A stretch of 64,000 nucleotides of DNA from Paracoccaceae bacterium (GCA_024304985.1 JAMWZC010000003.1:332611-396610); one strand, 5' to 3'; positions 18,708 through 28,582 are shown, counted from the stretch's first letter. Numbers and translations: made by a program. The notes: generated by a model not told the origin, from the letters alone.

Positions 18708-19146
18708 CGTCGTCTCCCTGTTGGTATCTGTTCGCTTGTCGCGATACTTGCTGATCTTGTCACGATCCGGGCCGGTTTTCCGGCCCTGACTGGTCTATTC
18801 CGTCCGTAGCCGCACGCTGCGGTGCAAAGCCATCGTCTCGGGTTGTTGACTCCCGAGTCAACTTTGCCCATCGCGCCTCAGTGTTCAACCAAAAAAGCGT
18901 CTAACTGCGACAACTCCGTGACAGCGGCGACATTTACAGAGTATGCCGCCCCGTCGCGGGTGGGCAAGCGACACTGTCAGCCCGGACACCGGCGCCCTCT
19001 GCGCCGGACGCCCAGAGCCGGACCGGCGGCACAAAACAAGTAGACTGAAAAAATTACTGCATTATGTGTAGCACAGCTAGAAGTATTGCCCCACCGATCC
19101 GTATACGGGGTAGCCACGATAATTTGGTAAAAGGTCAGCGCGTTAT
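18708..19146. other. Intergenic region between divergent transporter and LytTR genes
   Basis: These 439 bp hold no convincing gene. They should contain promoters for the minus-strand dpp-like operon and the plus-strand LytTR gene. Visible structure: a perfect 18-bp palindrome (18845-18862), a 7-bp GC hairpin (CCGGCGC / GCGCCGG, 18989-19007), and an A+T-rich stretch (about 19041-19085) before the LytTR start. Confidence 0.6.
18845..18862. promoter_or_regulatory. Perfect 18-bp palindrome, candidate operator of the dpp-like operon
   Basis: The site is GTTGACTC-CC-GAGTCAAC, two perfect 8-bp arms around a CC. It lies about 140 bp upstream of the binding-protein start. The form suits a dimeric GntR- or TetR-type repressor, but no such regulator gene is adjacent. 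That makes the binding protein unknown. Confidence 0.5.
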
Positions 19147-20199
19147 ATGGATCGCGTCACATATGAAAATGGCGCCGTCCGGATGCCCGAAATACGCTTC
19201 ACCGACGGACAGCGCTACTATGTGGTCAACGATTCCGTTGGCGACTTCCTGCTGCATCCGACCTATCTCAAATATACGCTTGCCTGCATTCTGATCTATG
19301 GCCTGCTCGACAGGGGCGGGCTGGATACCAACGCACTGGCCGGGTTTCAGACAGTTGTTCTGTGGACCACAATCAGCATCGTGTCGATGCTCTGGTTCCT
19401 GCTGTCGCTCAGCGTCCTCAAGCTTCTGTGGAAGCGGGGGGTGATCCGGTTGATCTACACCCCGACACTGATCCTGCCACTGTTCATCTTCACCAGTATG
19501 ACCACCTATATGGTCACCACGGCCATGGTCGGGGACCCGTTGATCAATGCAGCTCAATGGGCAACGGAAATCCTGCGCGATCTTATCGTCCTTTTGGTGA
19601 TGGACATGATCTTCGGGAATTTCGTGGCCCCCTTTCACCCATCGCTCTCCTCGGTCAGGCCCGGCTCCGCGGCCCCGATCGCGGACGACAAGACCGCCCC
19701 GCTTGCCCTGCCCCATCCCCACCGCCAGTCCGAGGTTGCGGCCCTGGCAAACCTCGGGCCCGACGCGGCGGTGACCAAGGCAGCCCGCGATGCCACGACA
19801 GAAGGCGGCGATGCCGATCAGCCTTTGAACCGCCCTCCCCCGTCCGGGGCGACGGCCCCCCTCCCTGATCTGGGCCGGCTCAGCGTCGGCAATGTCACGC
19901 TGCCCGCCGAAAGGGTGCTCCGCGTGCAATCCGAGGATCACTACCTGCGGATCGTCACACAGGACAAACGGTTCATGGTGCGTGGTCGTCTGGCCGAGGC
20001 TGTCGAGCAGCTGGACTACGCGCTCGGGATACAGGTCAACCGATCCACCTGGGTGGCCTTTGCCGATATCGCGGCAACATCCGAAGGGGACAAGGGCGCC
20101 CTTGCCCTGACCCTGACAAGCGGCGACTGCGTCAAGGTCGCGCAGTCGCGGCGGATTGCCTTTCTAGCTGCAATGGAACGGCACAAGCCCCAATCCTGA
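19147..20199 (+). CDS. Membrane-anchored LytTR-family DNA-binding regulator
   Basis: The 350-residue protein has about four hydrophobic segments in its first half (about 40-60, 68-95, 103-125, 145-165), a Pro/Ala-rich linker, and a C-terminal LytTR DNA-binding domain (about 250-345: VLRVQSEDHYLRIVT ... IQVNRSTWVAF). No receiver domain is present, so it is not a classical two-component regulator; the membrane part may be the sensor. Its architecture and the RDLIVLLVMDMIFGNFVAP block are shared with the LytTR gene at 34505-35635. Both lie next to an RTX-Hint gene. Here the two genes converge, 25 bp apart. Confidence 0.85.
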   Translation: MDRVTYENGAVRMPEIRFTDGQRYYVVNDSVGDFLLHPTYLKYTLACILIYGLLDRGGLDTNALAGFQTVVLWTTISIVSMLWFLLSLSVLKLLWKRGVIRLIYTPTLILPLFIFTSMTTYMVTTAMVGDPLINAAQWATEILRDLIVLLVMDMIFGNFVAPFHPSLSSVRPGSAAPIADDKTAPLALPHPHRQSEVAALANLGPDAAVTKAARDATTEGGDADQPLNRPPPSGATAPLPDLGRLSVGNVTLPAERVLRVQSEDHYLRIVTQDKRFMVRGRLAEAVEQLDYALGIQVNRSTWVAFADIAATSEGDKGALALTLTSGDCVKVAQSRRIAFLAAMERHKPQS

Positions 20200-20224
20200 G
20201 CCTGTCCACACCCCTGAAAGCGCG

Positions 20225-23200
20225 TCATCGCGCGGCAAACTTTGGGACAACCCGCGCAGGAATGACGGGCTTGTTGTTCTTGATATGCCGCCGCACCAGA
20301 TTGCGCCCCTCGGCCCCCCGCAGCAGCGGACGCGCCGGATCAGGCCGGTAGTCGGGATTGTCCAGCAGTTCGGGGAACAGCGCCATCACCTCTTGCCGAC
20401 CCTCCGGATGGATCGCCTTCAACGCCTCTGGCCCGGTGAACAGGCTTTCCGTTTCGGCCCCGTCCGACATGACCAGCTCATGTTGATCAAAGAGGAAATG
20501 GAAATACTCCACCCCGCCCCCCTCCAGACGTGACACGCCCGGCAACTCCAGCAAGTGTTTGACGGCAACCAGCGCCTCCTCGCAGCCGAACATGCGCTCG
20601 GCAATCCGGGACTGAACCCGCACGCGATGCTGTGGCGACAGGATCAGCGGACGGCTGTTGTTCAGCACCCCCTCCTCGATCCGGATCGGGGCCGCGGCAC
20701 CCTGCGCTGCGACCCGGCGCGCGCCAATCCACAACAGCGGCTTGCACCCATTGTCCACCGTCTGCACCAGATCGCCCAGCCGCAGATCCTGCACCGCGAC
20801 TTCGCCGCGCGGGGTCAGGATGCCGGTATCGCGGGCAAAGCAGATCACACTGGTGTTTTCGAAGCTGAAACCATCACCGCTGACCGCAGCGCCACCGTTC
20901 TGGATCTGCAACCCGCCGGCCGCGTCCAGCACACCATCGGCCTGATCCGCCTTAAGCCAGGCCAGCGCCTGCTTGTAGGTCTGCTCGGGATTGGCCGCGT
21001 TCCACGCAGCCAGCGTCGAGACATTGTAGAACCCCGACAGATCGACCAGATCGTTATCCGACTGATCCCCGTTGCCGATCCCCGTCACGGTATCGAAATC
21101 CGTGATCAGATCCGCCGTGCCATCGGCCACAAAGACATCGGCCCCATCGCCGCCGGTCAGGGTGTCGCGCCCCGCGCCCCCATCCAGGAAATCATCTCCG
21201 GCACCGCCGAAGATCGTGTCATCGCCGTCGCCGCCATAAAGAACGTCATCGCCCGCGACACCGGCCGTGGTGCCGGACGGAGTCGAGGCGCTGGGTTCCG
21301 TCACCAGAACAGCGACACCATTGTCGGCATCCGAGGCCGAAACCAGCACACCGTCCAGATAGGCAAGGCTTTCGGAATCCGCCAGTTCTGCACCCGGTTC
21401 CCCGGCATCGGCAATTGTGCCGTCCGTGTCCAGATTCAGCGTCACGATCCCGGTTGCCGGATCGACCACGACCTGCGCAAACCGCAACCCGGCCTGTTCG
21501 CCACCGACGGCCAGCGTTCCGCCGCTGCCAGACGGAATGAAGGCTATTGCACTGATGTCATTTACAAAACCGTCAACCTGCCCGACCAGGGTCAGATCGA
21601 AGGTGCCATCCCCCAAGGCATCTGGATCGACACGAAAAATGGTCACGTCATCGTCAATGCCACCGACAAAGACATAGGTCTGACCGTCGATCTCGCCCCA
21701 GGCCGCCGCAGCAGAATCATTCAGACCGGTCTGCGATCCCGCGGGCGAGATGAGGTCACGGCCCAGCGTATTGCCTTGCGGGTCGGTTTCGGTGGCGCCG
21801 TTCTGATCGTCACCGCGCGCGTTCTGAAAGGTGAACTGCCCTGCCCCATCAACAGTCCAGAGCGACACACCGTTCTGCCCGCCATCGTTGCCGGTCGCCA
21901 GCACGAAACTTTGCCCGGCCGCGTTGGTGAAACCTTCGACAAAACCGAAATCCGCACCAGCGCCTGCCAGGAAGTTCTCGGATGTGCCGTTGCCATCCAG
22001 TTCCCGGTCCAGCAGCGTCAATCCGCCCGTGGCCGGATCAATGGCAAAGCTCATCAGGCTGTCGGAGGAGCCACCGGCATAGGCCAGCAGGATCGGTGTG
22101 CCGCCAACCTCGACGACGGACAGCGACTGCACGCCGTTCAACTGCGGCAATGTCAGCGACGGCCCCTCGGTCAGCGATCCATCCGGGGCAAGCCGCGCGA
22201 TCCCGATCGTGCCCGTCGCGGTATCGGCGGTAAAGATATAGCTTTCGCCCGTGGTCAGCGTCACCGCCTCGATCGACCGGATATCGTCGAAACCGTTGCC
22301 ATTGGCCGATTGTGTCAGAAAGCCCAACCGTGCGGCCTGATCGGTTGTCCCGCCGCCGGTGGGATTGGTCGTCCCGCCGCCCGAGCTATTCAGAATCTGG
22401 CCGAATGTCCCCGAGTCGCGGTCACTGTCGATCTCATAGGTGGCGATGCCATCGGACGCAGTGCCCCGTTCGGACGAAATCATGATCAACCGGCCGTCCG
22501 ACAGGCGGACCAGTTCGACGGCACGGATGGCATTGGCCTCGACGCCACCGGCGTCCTGAAGGTTGTCCGTGTTGCGCAACGACACGAAGCCGGATTGGAC
22601 CGGCGCAAAGGGGGTGTCACCATCCCCTTCGATCAGATCATTGCCAAGCCCGCCAAAGAGCGTGTCGTTCCCTCCGCCGCCAATGATCGTATCATCAAGG
22701 CCATCGCTGCCATCGACCACATCGCCAGCCGCATCGGCATCGCCCGGACCGATGACATCGTCCTGCTCGGTCCCCTGCACCGCCCCGTCCAGAGCGCCGA
22801 AGATCGGCGCGTTCCACCAGTCCGGCTCCGCGCCGGGATCTGCGCTGGAGTCGAAATTCTGGTAGCTCAGCGTCCCGAAGGTCAGGCTCTGGTTCGGGCT
22901 TGTCGGACTCCAGCTTCCATCGGGGTTTTGCGCCCATCCCGCAGCGGTGGCGGCGCTGGCAAAGGCTGGCTCCTGACCGGCAGGGGCAAAGACGCTGATG
23001 CCATCGTTGCCATCGCCATCGGCGGTGATCGTGGTGACCTGACCCGGCGCGGGTGCGCCCAGAAACAACTGGTCGGACCCGCCGCCCAGAGTCATGTTGC
23101 CACCGATGCGCCAGTTGTCGTCCAAGGCGACATATTCAGGGGCACCCGGATTGGCCGAACCGGTCCAGTTGCCCGACAGAGCGAAATTATCGCCGAATGT

Positions 23201-24160
23201 CACCGCATTGGCGTTGGACACCCCACCCATGTTCAGGCCGCCATTGATCGAGACGTTCTGCCCGCCTTCGATCCATTGGGTGTTGCCGCTACCCGACATC
23301 ACGACGCTGCCGTTCACGGTGACGAAGTCGCCAAAAGCCAGGTTGTAGGCGGTCGTATCACCGACTGCGCTCACCCCGCCCGTGCCGCTCAATCCGATGA
23401 CGCTGCGATCCCCGATGGCGACATTCATCGTCGACTGGGTCGCATCAAGGCTCAGCGCGCCAAAGATGCCGCTATCCGTCCCGATGACAAGCGTGCCTTC
23501 GGAATTGTCCAGCTCCATCGTCAGGGTGCTGTTGAACTCTGCCTCATTGCCGACGATGAACACCCGCTCGGCATTATCGCCGGACATCGTGACGGCAACA
23601 TTGAACGTCGCGTTGTCGCCGACGGTCATCGTCATGGATGAATCGGAACCCGTCAGTGACAAGACGCTGTTGAATGTCGCGTTGTCACCGACGGTGATGG
23701 TCGCCTGGCTTGAATCGTTTAGAACGATGCCATGGAAGGTGACGTTGTCACCCGCCGTGACCGTATCAGTGTCCGGCGAGCCCGTGATCCGACCGACAGA
23801 TGCGCCGTCATCCGCGTTCACCGTCAACCCATCCGACAATGCCGCGTTCAGGTTCAGACCATCCGCATCAATCCCAGCGGCGATAGTGACCGTCGGAATT
23901 GTATCGGGACCAAAGGTGATCGTGGCCGCGTTCGCAGCGCCAAGCGTCGTCAGGTCCTGCTCGAACCGCACCTCGACCGGCGTCGCAATTCCGCTGGCCG
24001 CGTTGATCGTGATGTTGGAGTTGACCGCACCATCAATGATGAAGATATCACCGGGCTGCGCGACGATCGTCGTGCCTGCTCCGATCTGGGTATAGCCCAT
24101 CACGTTATCCGGATCGGGCGTCCCGGCAGTCCCGGCCGATACGATATAGTAAGTGGCCAT
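20225..24160 (-). CDS. RTX-Hint protein 1: beta-solenoid, propeller-like, RTX and Hint domains
   Basis: The 1,311-residue acidic protein starts at ATG 24160 (MATYYIVSAG). The 29-codon upstream extension is rejected because homologue 36697 starts the same way (MATIII). Residues about 80-400 are short GDNATFN-type repeats, probably a beta-solenoid. A block (about 530-1000) with [19 protein letters not shown] and [19 protein letters not shown] motifs looks like a beta-propeller. One short RTX block follows (GGDGDDTIFGGAGDDFLDGG). A C-terminal Hint domain begins at Cys1107 (VICFARDTG) and includes LSPQHRVRV. Hint domains can catalyse self-cleavage. Secretion by a type I system is inferred from the RTX repeats and the lack of a signal peptide. 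Confidence 0.85.
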   Translation of the reverse strand: MATYYIVSAGTAGTPDPDNVMGYTQIGAGTTIVAQPGDIFIIDGAVNSNITINAASGIATPVEVRFEQDLTTLGAANAATITFGPDTIPTVTIAAGIDADGLNLNAALSDGLTVNADDGASVGRITGSPDTDTVTAGDNVTFHGIVLNDSSQATITVGDNATFNSVLSLTGSDSSMTMTVGDNATFNVAVTMSGDNAERVFIVGNEAEFNSTLTMELDNSEGTLVIGTDSGIFGALSLDATQSTMNVAIGDRSVIGLSGTGGVSAVGDTTAYNLAFGDFVTVNGSVVMSGSGNTQWIEGGQNVSINGGLNMGGVSNANAVTFGDNFALSGNWTGSANPGAPEYVALDDNWRIGGNMTLGGGSDQLFLGAPAPGQVTTITADGDGNDGISVFAPAGQEPAFASAATAAGWAQNPDGSWSPTSPNQSLTFGTLSYQNFDSSADPGAEPDWWNAPIFGALDGAVQGTEQDDVIGPGDADAAGDVVDGSDGLDDTIIGGGGNDTLFGGLGNDLIEGDGDTPFAPVQSGFVSLRNTDNLQDAGGVEANAIRAVELVRLSDGRLIMISSERGTASDGIATYEIDSDRDSGTFGQILNSSGGGTTNPTGGGTTDQAARLGFLTQSANGNGFDDIRSIEAVTLTTGESYIFTADTATGTIGIARLAPDGSLTEGPSLTLPQLNGVQSLSVVEVGGTPILLAYAGGSSDSLMSFAIDPATGGLTLLDRELDGNGTSENFLAGAGADFGFVEGFTNAAGQSFVLATGNDGGQNGVSLWTVDGAGQFTFQNARGDDQNGATETDPQGNTLGRDLISPAGSQTGLNDSAAAAWGEIDGQTYVFVGGIDDDVTIFRVDPDALGDGTFDLTLVGQVDGFVNDISAIAFIPSGSGGTLAVGGEQAGLRFAQVVVDPATGIVTLNLDTDGTIADAGEPGAELADSESLAYLDGVLVSASDADNGVAVLVTEPSASTPSGTTAGVAGDDVLYGGDGDDTIFGGAGDDFLDGGAGRDTLTGGDGADVFVADGTADLITDFDTVTGIGNGDQSDNDLVDLSGFYNVSTLAAWNAANPEQTYKQALAWLKADQADGVLDAAGGLQIQNGGAAVSGDGFSFENTSVICFARDTGILTPRGEVAVQDLRLGDLVQTVDNGCKPLLWIGARRVAAQGAAAPIRIEEGVLNNSRPLILSPQHRVRVQSRIAERMFGCEEALVAVKHLLELPGVSRLEGGGVEYFHFLFDQHELVMSDGAETESLFTGPEALKAIHPEGRQEVMALFPELLDNPDYRPDPARPLLRGAEGRNLVRRHIKNNKPVIPARVVPKFAAR

Positions 24161-24318
24161 AGTAAACCCGATACCCACACACACAACGCCAGCAAGACTG
24201 ACGCGCCAACTCGCACAGCGTCCGGATAACAGGGCAAACTGGAGCAAAGTTTAACGGCAATTGGGCATTATCTGGGCAGTCGCACCTGCCTCGCTGCCGA
24301 TGCCATCAGCACAAAAAC

Positions 24319-24353
24319 ATCGTGCACCGCAGAGGATCTCCGCGATGCACGAT
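24319..24353. repeat. 35-bp imperfect inverted repeat upstream of RTX-Hint 1
   Basis: Arms ATCGTGCA and TGCACGAT pair perfectly. The inner bases continue the pairing (CGC/GCG and GAG/CTC) with two mismatches around a 3-nt loop, 14 pairs in all. It lies about 160 bp upstream of the RTX-Hint 1 start, so it could be a 5' UTR hairpin or an operator. Confidence 0.5.
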
Positions 24354-24596
24354 CACAAGGTAACACGTCACTCGTTAAACTCGCGAAAAGGGCCCGGTTT
24401 CTTGGCTTATCGGTTCAGAGCTGCTCTTTGTGCTGGCAGTCCGTCGGGCCATCCTCTTCACGGATAGCAATAACAGCCCTCTGTCATCGCTTCACCCAAG
24501 ATGTCGCGTTTTTCCCCTTGTTTTCATAAGAAATTCGCCGGTTCAGATTGGTGACGCCGTCCGATGTCGCCAATCAGCAGGACCCCGGACCGAAGC

Positions 24597-24620
24597 TGTC
24601 GTGAATTTGAATTCACGACA
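24597..24620. promoter_or_regulatory. Perfect 24-bp palindrome, candidate operator
   Basis: Two 11-bp arms, TGTCGTGAATT and AATTCACGACA, are separated by TG. No T-run follows on either strand, so a terminator is unlikely. It is about 440 bp upstream of RTX-Hint 1 and downstream of potD. I infer a site for a dimeric DNA-binding protein, identity unknown. Confidence 0.5.
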
Positions 24621-24663
24621 ATCCGCACCACAGAAAACCGACTCGCCGCCTGCGCACAGACTG

Positions 24664-24690
24664 AAAAAGCGGGGCATTCACCCCGCTTTT
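24664..24690 (-). terminator. Rho-independent terminator of the polyamine-type transporter operon
   Basis: A 10-bp stem AAAAGCGGGG / CCCCGCTTTT (24665-24674 and 24681-24690) with a 6-nt loop lies about 40 bp after the potD-like stop. The minus strand ends in a run of five T. Confidence 0.85.
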
Positions 24691-24727
24691 CCATCGCATG
24701 CAGGCCGTGTCTTTCGGCAGCTAAACC

Positions 24728-25765
24728 CTACTTCAAAAGGTCGGTCCAGATTCGCGTGTAAAGCTCCTGCACCTCGGGCGCACAAAGCTGCTGATTGATC
24801 GCCGCATCCGCCAGCTCAGCGGGCACCTGCATTTCGGGCGAGGACAGAAGACCCGCATCCATGAAGGCCTCAGACCCCGTGATGGCATTGCCATAGCGGG
24901 TGTAGTTCGAGATCAGCGCCGCATTCTCGGGCGCCATGATGAAGTCAAGGAACAGCTTGGCATTGTCGACATTGCGCGCATCGGCAAGGATCGCCACATT
25001 GTCCATCCAGCGCATATAGCCGGTCGCGGGCCAGCCGAAGGCAAAGTCGGCATTGGCATCGCGGATCCGTCCCGCCGCTCCACTCCAGAAAACCGAGGCG
25101 TTCAGATCCTCGTTCACGAACTTCTCGAAAGAGGCATAATCAATCGACGCCCAATGCGGCTTGGCCGCAAGAAGCGTGTCGCGCGCTTTGCGCAGGGCCT
25201 CGCGGTCGCTGGTGCAAGGCTCCGACCCGACATAGCGCAGCGTCATGTCGATCACGTCATTCATCGACGGGACAAGGTTGATGGTCCCCCGCAACGCCTC
25301 GGGCGGATCAAGGAAAATCGCCGCCGTGTTGATGTCGCCATCATAAAGGGCCGTGTTCACCATCACCCCCGTGGTGCCCCAGACCCAAGGCACACTGAAA
25401 CGCCGCTCGGGATCGCCGGGCATCGTGATCCATGCCGGATCGACATTGGCAAAATTCGCCATCGTATCGGGACGGCTTTCCAGCAGCAGACCCTGCTCCA
25501 GATAGACCGGCAGGTAATATCCGCTGACGATCACCACATCAAACCCGTGGCCCCCCGCCTGAATGCGGGCGATCGCCTCCTCATTGGCGGCGAATTCGCT
25601 CAACGTCACCTCGACCCCATAGGTCTGCGTGAACCGCTCCAGCAGGGCTGGCGGCGTATAGAGGCCGAAATTGTAGATATTCAGTTGGCCATCGGCCATG
25701 GCCGGGGTCGTAAGGCCGATCGCAGCGCCGGTCACGGCAGCGGCAAGGCAGGCAAGGCGAGTCAT
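24728..25765 (-). CDS. Putrescine/spermidine-type ABC transporter solute-binding protein (PotD-like)
   Basis: The 345-residue periplasmic protein has a signal peptide (about 1-25, ending PAMADG) and the PotD/PotF-like start LNIYNFGLYTPPALLERF, then ERFSVPWVWGTTGVMVNT. ATG 25765 has an AGGAG site 8 bp upstream, so the TTG at 25771 is rejected. It ends the potABCD-like operon and is followed by a strong terminator. The family binds polyamines and related amines. The adjacent agmatine-deiminase-family gene supports an amine or guanidino ligand, but the exact ligand is unknown. Confidence 0.9.
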   Translation of the reverse strand: MTRLACLAAAVTGAAIGLTTPAMADGQLNIYNFGLYTPPALLERFTQTYGVEVTLSEFAANEEAIARIQAGGHGFDVVIVSGYYLPVYLEQGLLLESRPDTMANFANVDPAWITMPGDPERRFSVPWVWGTTGVMVNTALYDGDINTAAIFLDPPEALRGTINLVPSMNDVIDMTLRYVGSEPCTSDREALRKARDTLLAAKPHWASIDYASFEKFVNEDLNASVFWSGAAGRIRDANADFAFGWPATGYMRWMDNVAILADARNVDNAKLFLDFIMAPENAALISNYTRYGNAITGSEAFMDAGLLSSPEMQVPAELADAAINQQLCAPEVQELYTRIWTDLLK

Positions 25766-25796
25766 GGGCAAATCTCCTGTGTTGGACAGTTTATGG

Positions 25797-26600
25797 TCAC
25801 GGTTTCTTTCGGGTGATCAGCCAGGACGCGGCCACGACCATGACACTGGCAAACAGCAAAAGCGCGGAAATCGCATAGATCTCGGAACTCAGGTTCCGTC
25901 GCAATTCGCCCATCAGATAGGTGGGCAAAGTCTCCTGCCCGGGCGATTTGACAAAGGCGCTGACGACCACGTTGTCCAGCGAGACAACGAAAGCCAGCAT
26001 GAACCCCGCCAGCACCCCGGGTGCCAGCAAGGGCAAGGTCACGCGGCGGAAGGTGTAGAAACGGCTGGCGTAAAGGTCCATCGCCGCCGTTTCCAGCGTC
26101 AGGTCCATATCCTCAAGCCGGGCACGGATCGGCATATAGGCAAAGGGAATGCAAAAGGCCGTATGCGCGACAACCATATAGGCCAGCCCGTGATAGCCGG
26201 TCATCTGCTTGATCTGGGCCAGCACCACCATCAGCGCGACGGCCAGAACGATCTCGGGCACCACAAGCGGTTGATAGATCACGGCCTGCACCGCGTTTTG
26301 CCCGGGCATGCGGCGACTGCGCGTCGTCGCCAGCGCGGCCATCATGGCGCAAAGCGTGGCGATCGCCCCGGCCAGCGTCGCTATCACCAGCGAGTTCATC
26401 GCCGCATCGCGGAAGGCGCGGTTCTCCAGTGCAGCCACGAACCAGCGCAGCGACGCCCCCTCCCAGCGGCCGATGACGCTGCCCGCGTTGAAGGCATTGA
26501 TCACCAGAATCAGGATCGGCGCATAGAGCGCGACAAACGTCATCCCCGCGATCAGCGAAACTCCGGGCAGATGACGGACGGAAAAGCGACGGTCAGCCAT
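25797..26600 (-). CDS. Polyamine-type ABC transporter permease (PotC-like)
   Basis: The 267-residue protein has six hydrophobic segments and the PotC coupling loop ETAAMDLYASRFYTFRRVTLP (given in part). ATG 26600 overlaps the end of the PotB-like gene by 8 bp; the Arg-rich stretch upstream in the same frame is an artefact of the overlap. It pairs with the PotB-like protein. Confidence 0.92.
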   Translation of the reverse strand: MADRRFSVRHLPGVSLIAGMTFVALYAPILILVINAFNAGSVIGRWEGASLRWFVAALENRAFRDAAMNSLVIATLAGAIATLCAMMAALATTRSRRMPGQNAVQAVIYQPLVVPEIVLAVALMVVLAQIKQMTGYHGLAYMVVAHTAFCIPFAYMPIRARLEDMDLTLETAAMDLYASRFYTFRRVTLPLLAPGVLAGFMLAFVVSLDNVVVSAFVKSPGQETLPTYLMGELRRNLSSEIYAISALLLFASVMVVAASWLITRKKP

Positions 26601-27516
26601 GCGCCGCCGCCTTCTGCGATGCTTGCCGCAGATACCAGACCAGCGCCACAAGGATCAGAACGGTCAGCGCGACAGACAGCGCCGCCCCCAAGGGCCAGTT
26701 GCGGCCCTGCCCGAATTGCAGGTCGATCAGATTGCCCCACATCATCGCCGTGCCGCCCCCCATCAGACGCGGCGTGACATAGGCCCCCAGCGCGGGAATG
26801 AAGACAAGGATCGCCCCCGCAGCAATGCCGGGGCGCACCATGGGCAGGATCACCCGCCGCAGACAGAACAGACGCGAGGCGTAAAGATCATAGGCCGCCT
26901 CGGCCAGCCGGAAGTCGAACTTCTCGATCGCGGCATAGACCGGCAGCACCATCAGCGGCAGATAGACATAGGTCATGCCCAGCAGCACCGCGCCATTGGT
27001 GAACATCATGGGCAAAGGGGCCTCGATCATCCCGGCCCAGATCAGCAGCCGGTTCACCACGCCATCGGCGCGGATGATGTCCTGAATGGCGATGGTGCGC
27101 ACCAGAAGGTTGGTCCAGAACGGGATCGTGATCAGAAACAGCCAGAACCCCCGTGTCTGCGGGGCGCGTGTGGCGATGAACCACGCGGTTGGCAGTCCGA
27201 AAACCAGCGTCAGCCCCATCGTCGCCAAGGCCAGCAGGACCGAGCGCAACAGCACCTCGACATGGGCCGAAGCGACACTGATGCTGTCGTCGAAAATGTC
27301 CCGCTCGAAGAAAACCGAAAACCATCCCTCCCAGGACAGGTGCCATTGCACACCGCCATAGCTCCCGGAGGCCAGGACGGAATAGACCACCACCATCATC
27401 AGCGGCAGGATCGAAAAGGCACCGATCACGACCAAGGCCGGCATGGCCAGCGACCAGCGCCGCTGAAGATCCGCGCGGGCAAGCCCCGCCGTGACGCCGG
27501 AGGTCTCAGGCTGCAT
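26593..27516 (-). CDS. Polyamine-type ABC transporter permease (PotB-like)
   Basis: The 307-residue protein has an N-terminal helix ([21 protein letters not shown], given in part), a periplasmic segment, and five further helices with the [20 protein letters not shown] coupling loop. ATG 27516 has a GGAGGAGA site upstream. The long open frame 5' of it is a shadow of the ATPase gene and is excluded. Its start overlaps the ATPase end by 11 bp. Confidence 0.92.
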   Translation of the reverse strand: MQPETSGVTAGLARADLQRRWSLAMPALVVIGAFSILPLMMVVVYSVLASGSYGGVQWHLSWEGWFSVFFERDIFDDSISVASAHVEVLLRSVLLALATMGLTLVFGLPTAWFIATRAPQTRGFWLFLITIPFWTNLLVRTIAIQDIIRADGVVNRLLIWAGMIEAPLPMMFTNGAVLLGMTYVYLPLMVLPVYAAIEKFDFRLAEAAYDLYASRLFCLRRVILPMVRPGIAAGAILVFIPALGAYVTPRLMGGGTAMMWGNLIDLQFGQGRNWPLGAALSVALTVLILVALVWYLRQASQKAAAHG

Positions 27517-28582
27517 CTGCGGTCTCCTCCGGCAGGATGCGCAGCGCCTCACAGGGCAGCGACAGGGTGACGACCTCGCCCTCGGTGAAGGCGGTGCCGG
27601 CATGCAGGCTGTTCTGGCTGCGCACGCTGAGCGTCTCTCCCGTCGGCAGGGACAGGCGCACATGCGTATCCGTGCCCGAAAACACAAGATCCTCGACCCG
27701 CCCGGTCAGAACGACCGAGTCCGGCGCAGCCCGCCCGATGATCACCTGCTCGGGCCGGATCAACACGGTGACCGGCCCGACAAAGCCCGCCGCCGCCGAA
27801 AGCATCACGGGGGCCTGCCCGCCCAGAACCACACCCTCGGGCAAGGCCAGCCCTTTCAGAAAATTCGTATCGCCGATGAACCCGGCCACAAACCTGTTGG
27901 AAGGCGTGTCATACAGCGCGCGTGGTGCCGCGACCTGCTGGAGGCGTCCGCCCTCCATCACCGCGATCCGATCCGACATGGTCAGTGCCTCGTCCTGATC
28001 ATGGGTCACGAAAATGAAGGTCAGGCCCGTCTCGCGCTGCAACCGCTTGAGCTCCGCCTGCATGTCTTTGCGCAGCTTCAGATCCAGCGCCGACAGCGGT
28101 TCGTCCAGCAACAGGATGCGCGGACGCGGGGCCAGCGCGCGGGCCAGCGCGACACGCTGCTGCTGCCCGCCGGACAGGGCCGAACTGCGCCGGTCGCGCA
28201 GATGCGACAACTGCACCAGCGCCAGCATCTCATCGACACGGGACCTCACCTCGGATGCAGGCCGTCCCAGCGCCTCCAGCCCGAAAGCCACGTTCTGCGC
28301 CACGCTCAGATGCGGAAACAGCGCATAACTCTGAAAGACCGTGTTCACCGGCCGCTGGCTGGGCGGGATCGCCGCAATGTCGCGCCCGTCCAGAACGATG
28401 CGCCCGCCCGAAGGCTGCTCGAACCCGGCGATCAGCCGCAGAAGCGTTGTCTTGCCGCAACCGGACGGGCCAAGAAGCGTAAAGAATTCGCCTTCCGCAA
28501 TGGTGACATCCACCGCATGCAAGGCCGTATAGCTGTTGGCCCCTTGGCCAAATGTCTTGGAAAGTTTCGTTATGTCCAGCAT
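27506..28582 (-). CDS. Polyamine-type ABC transporter ATPase (PotA-like)
   Basis: The 358-residue protein has Walker [10 protein letters not shown] (about 39-47), signature LSGGQQQR, Walker B with [11 protein letters not shown], and a C-terminal TOBE regulatory domain. ATG 28582 ([12 protein letters not shown]) has an AGGA site about 8 bp upstream; the longer frame runs into the divergent promoter region and is rejected. It is the first gene of the operon and diverges from the TetR gene, with a 26-bp inverted repeat between them. Confidence 0.92.
   Translation of the reverse strand: MLDITKLSKTFGQGANSYTALHAVDVTIAEGEFFTLLGPSGCGKTTLLRLIAGFEQPSGGRIVLDGRDIAAIPPSQRPVNTVFQSYALFPHLSVAQNVAFGLEALGRPASEVRSRVDEMLALVQLSHLRDRRSSALSGGQQQRVALARALAPRPRILLLDEPLSALDLKLRKDMQAELKRLQRETGLTFIFVTHDQDEALTMSDRIAVMEGGRLQQVAAPRALYDTPSNRFVAGFIGDTNFLKGLALPEGVVLGGQAPVMLSAAAGFVGPVTVLIRPEQVIIGRAAPDSVVLTGRVEDLVFSGTDTHVRLSLPTGETLSVRSQNSLHAGTAFTEGEVVTLSLPCEALRILPEETADAA

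Larger units (their letters stand above)
24161..24727. other. Intergenic region with two inverted repeats and the potD terminator
   Basis: No convincing gene lies in these 567 bp; the short frames present have atypical composition. The stretch should contain the promoter of RTX-Hint 1 (minus strand). It holds a 35-bp imperfect hairpin (24319-24353), a perfect 24-bp palindrome (24597-24620), and a terminator (24664-24690). Confidence 0.6.

Noticed and set aside
18989-19007. GC hairpin as a terminator
   Set aside because: No T-run follows on either strand and no gene ends nearby.
24261-24798. Small plus-strand frames in the gap before potD
   Set aside because: Low third-position G+C bias, no ribosome binding site, and they cross the terminator and potD coding region.
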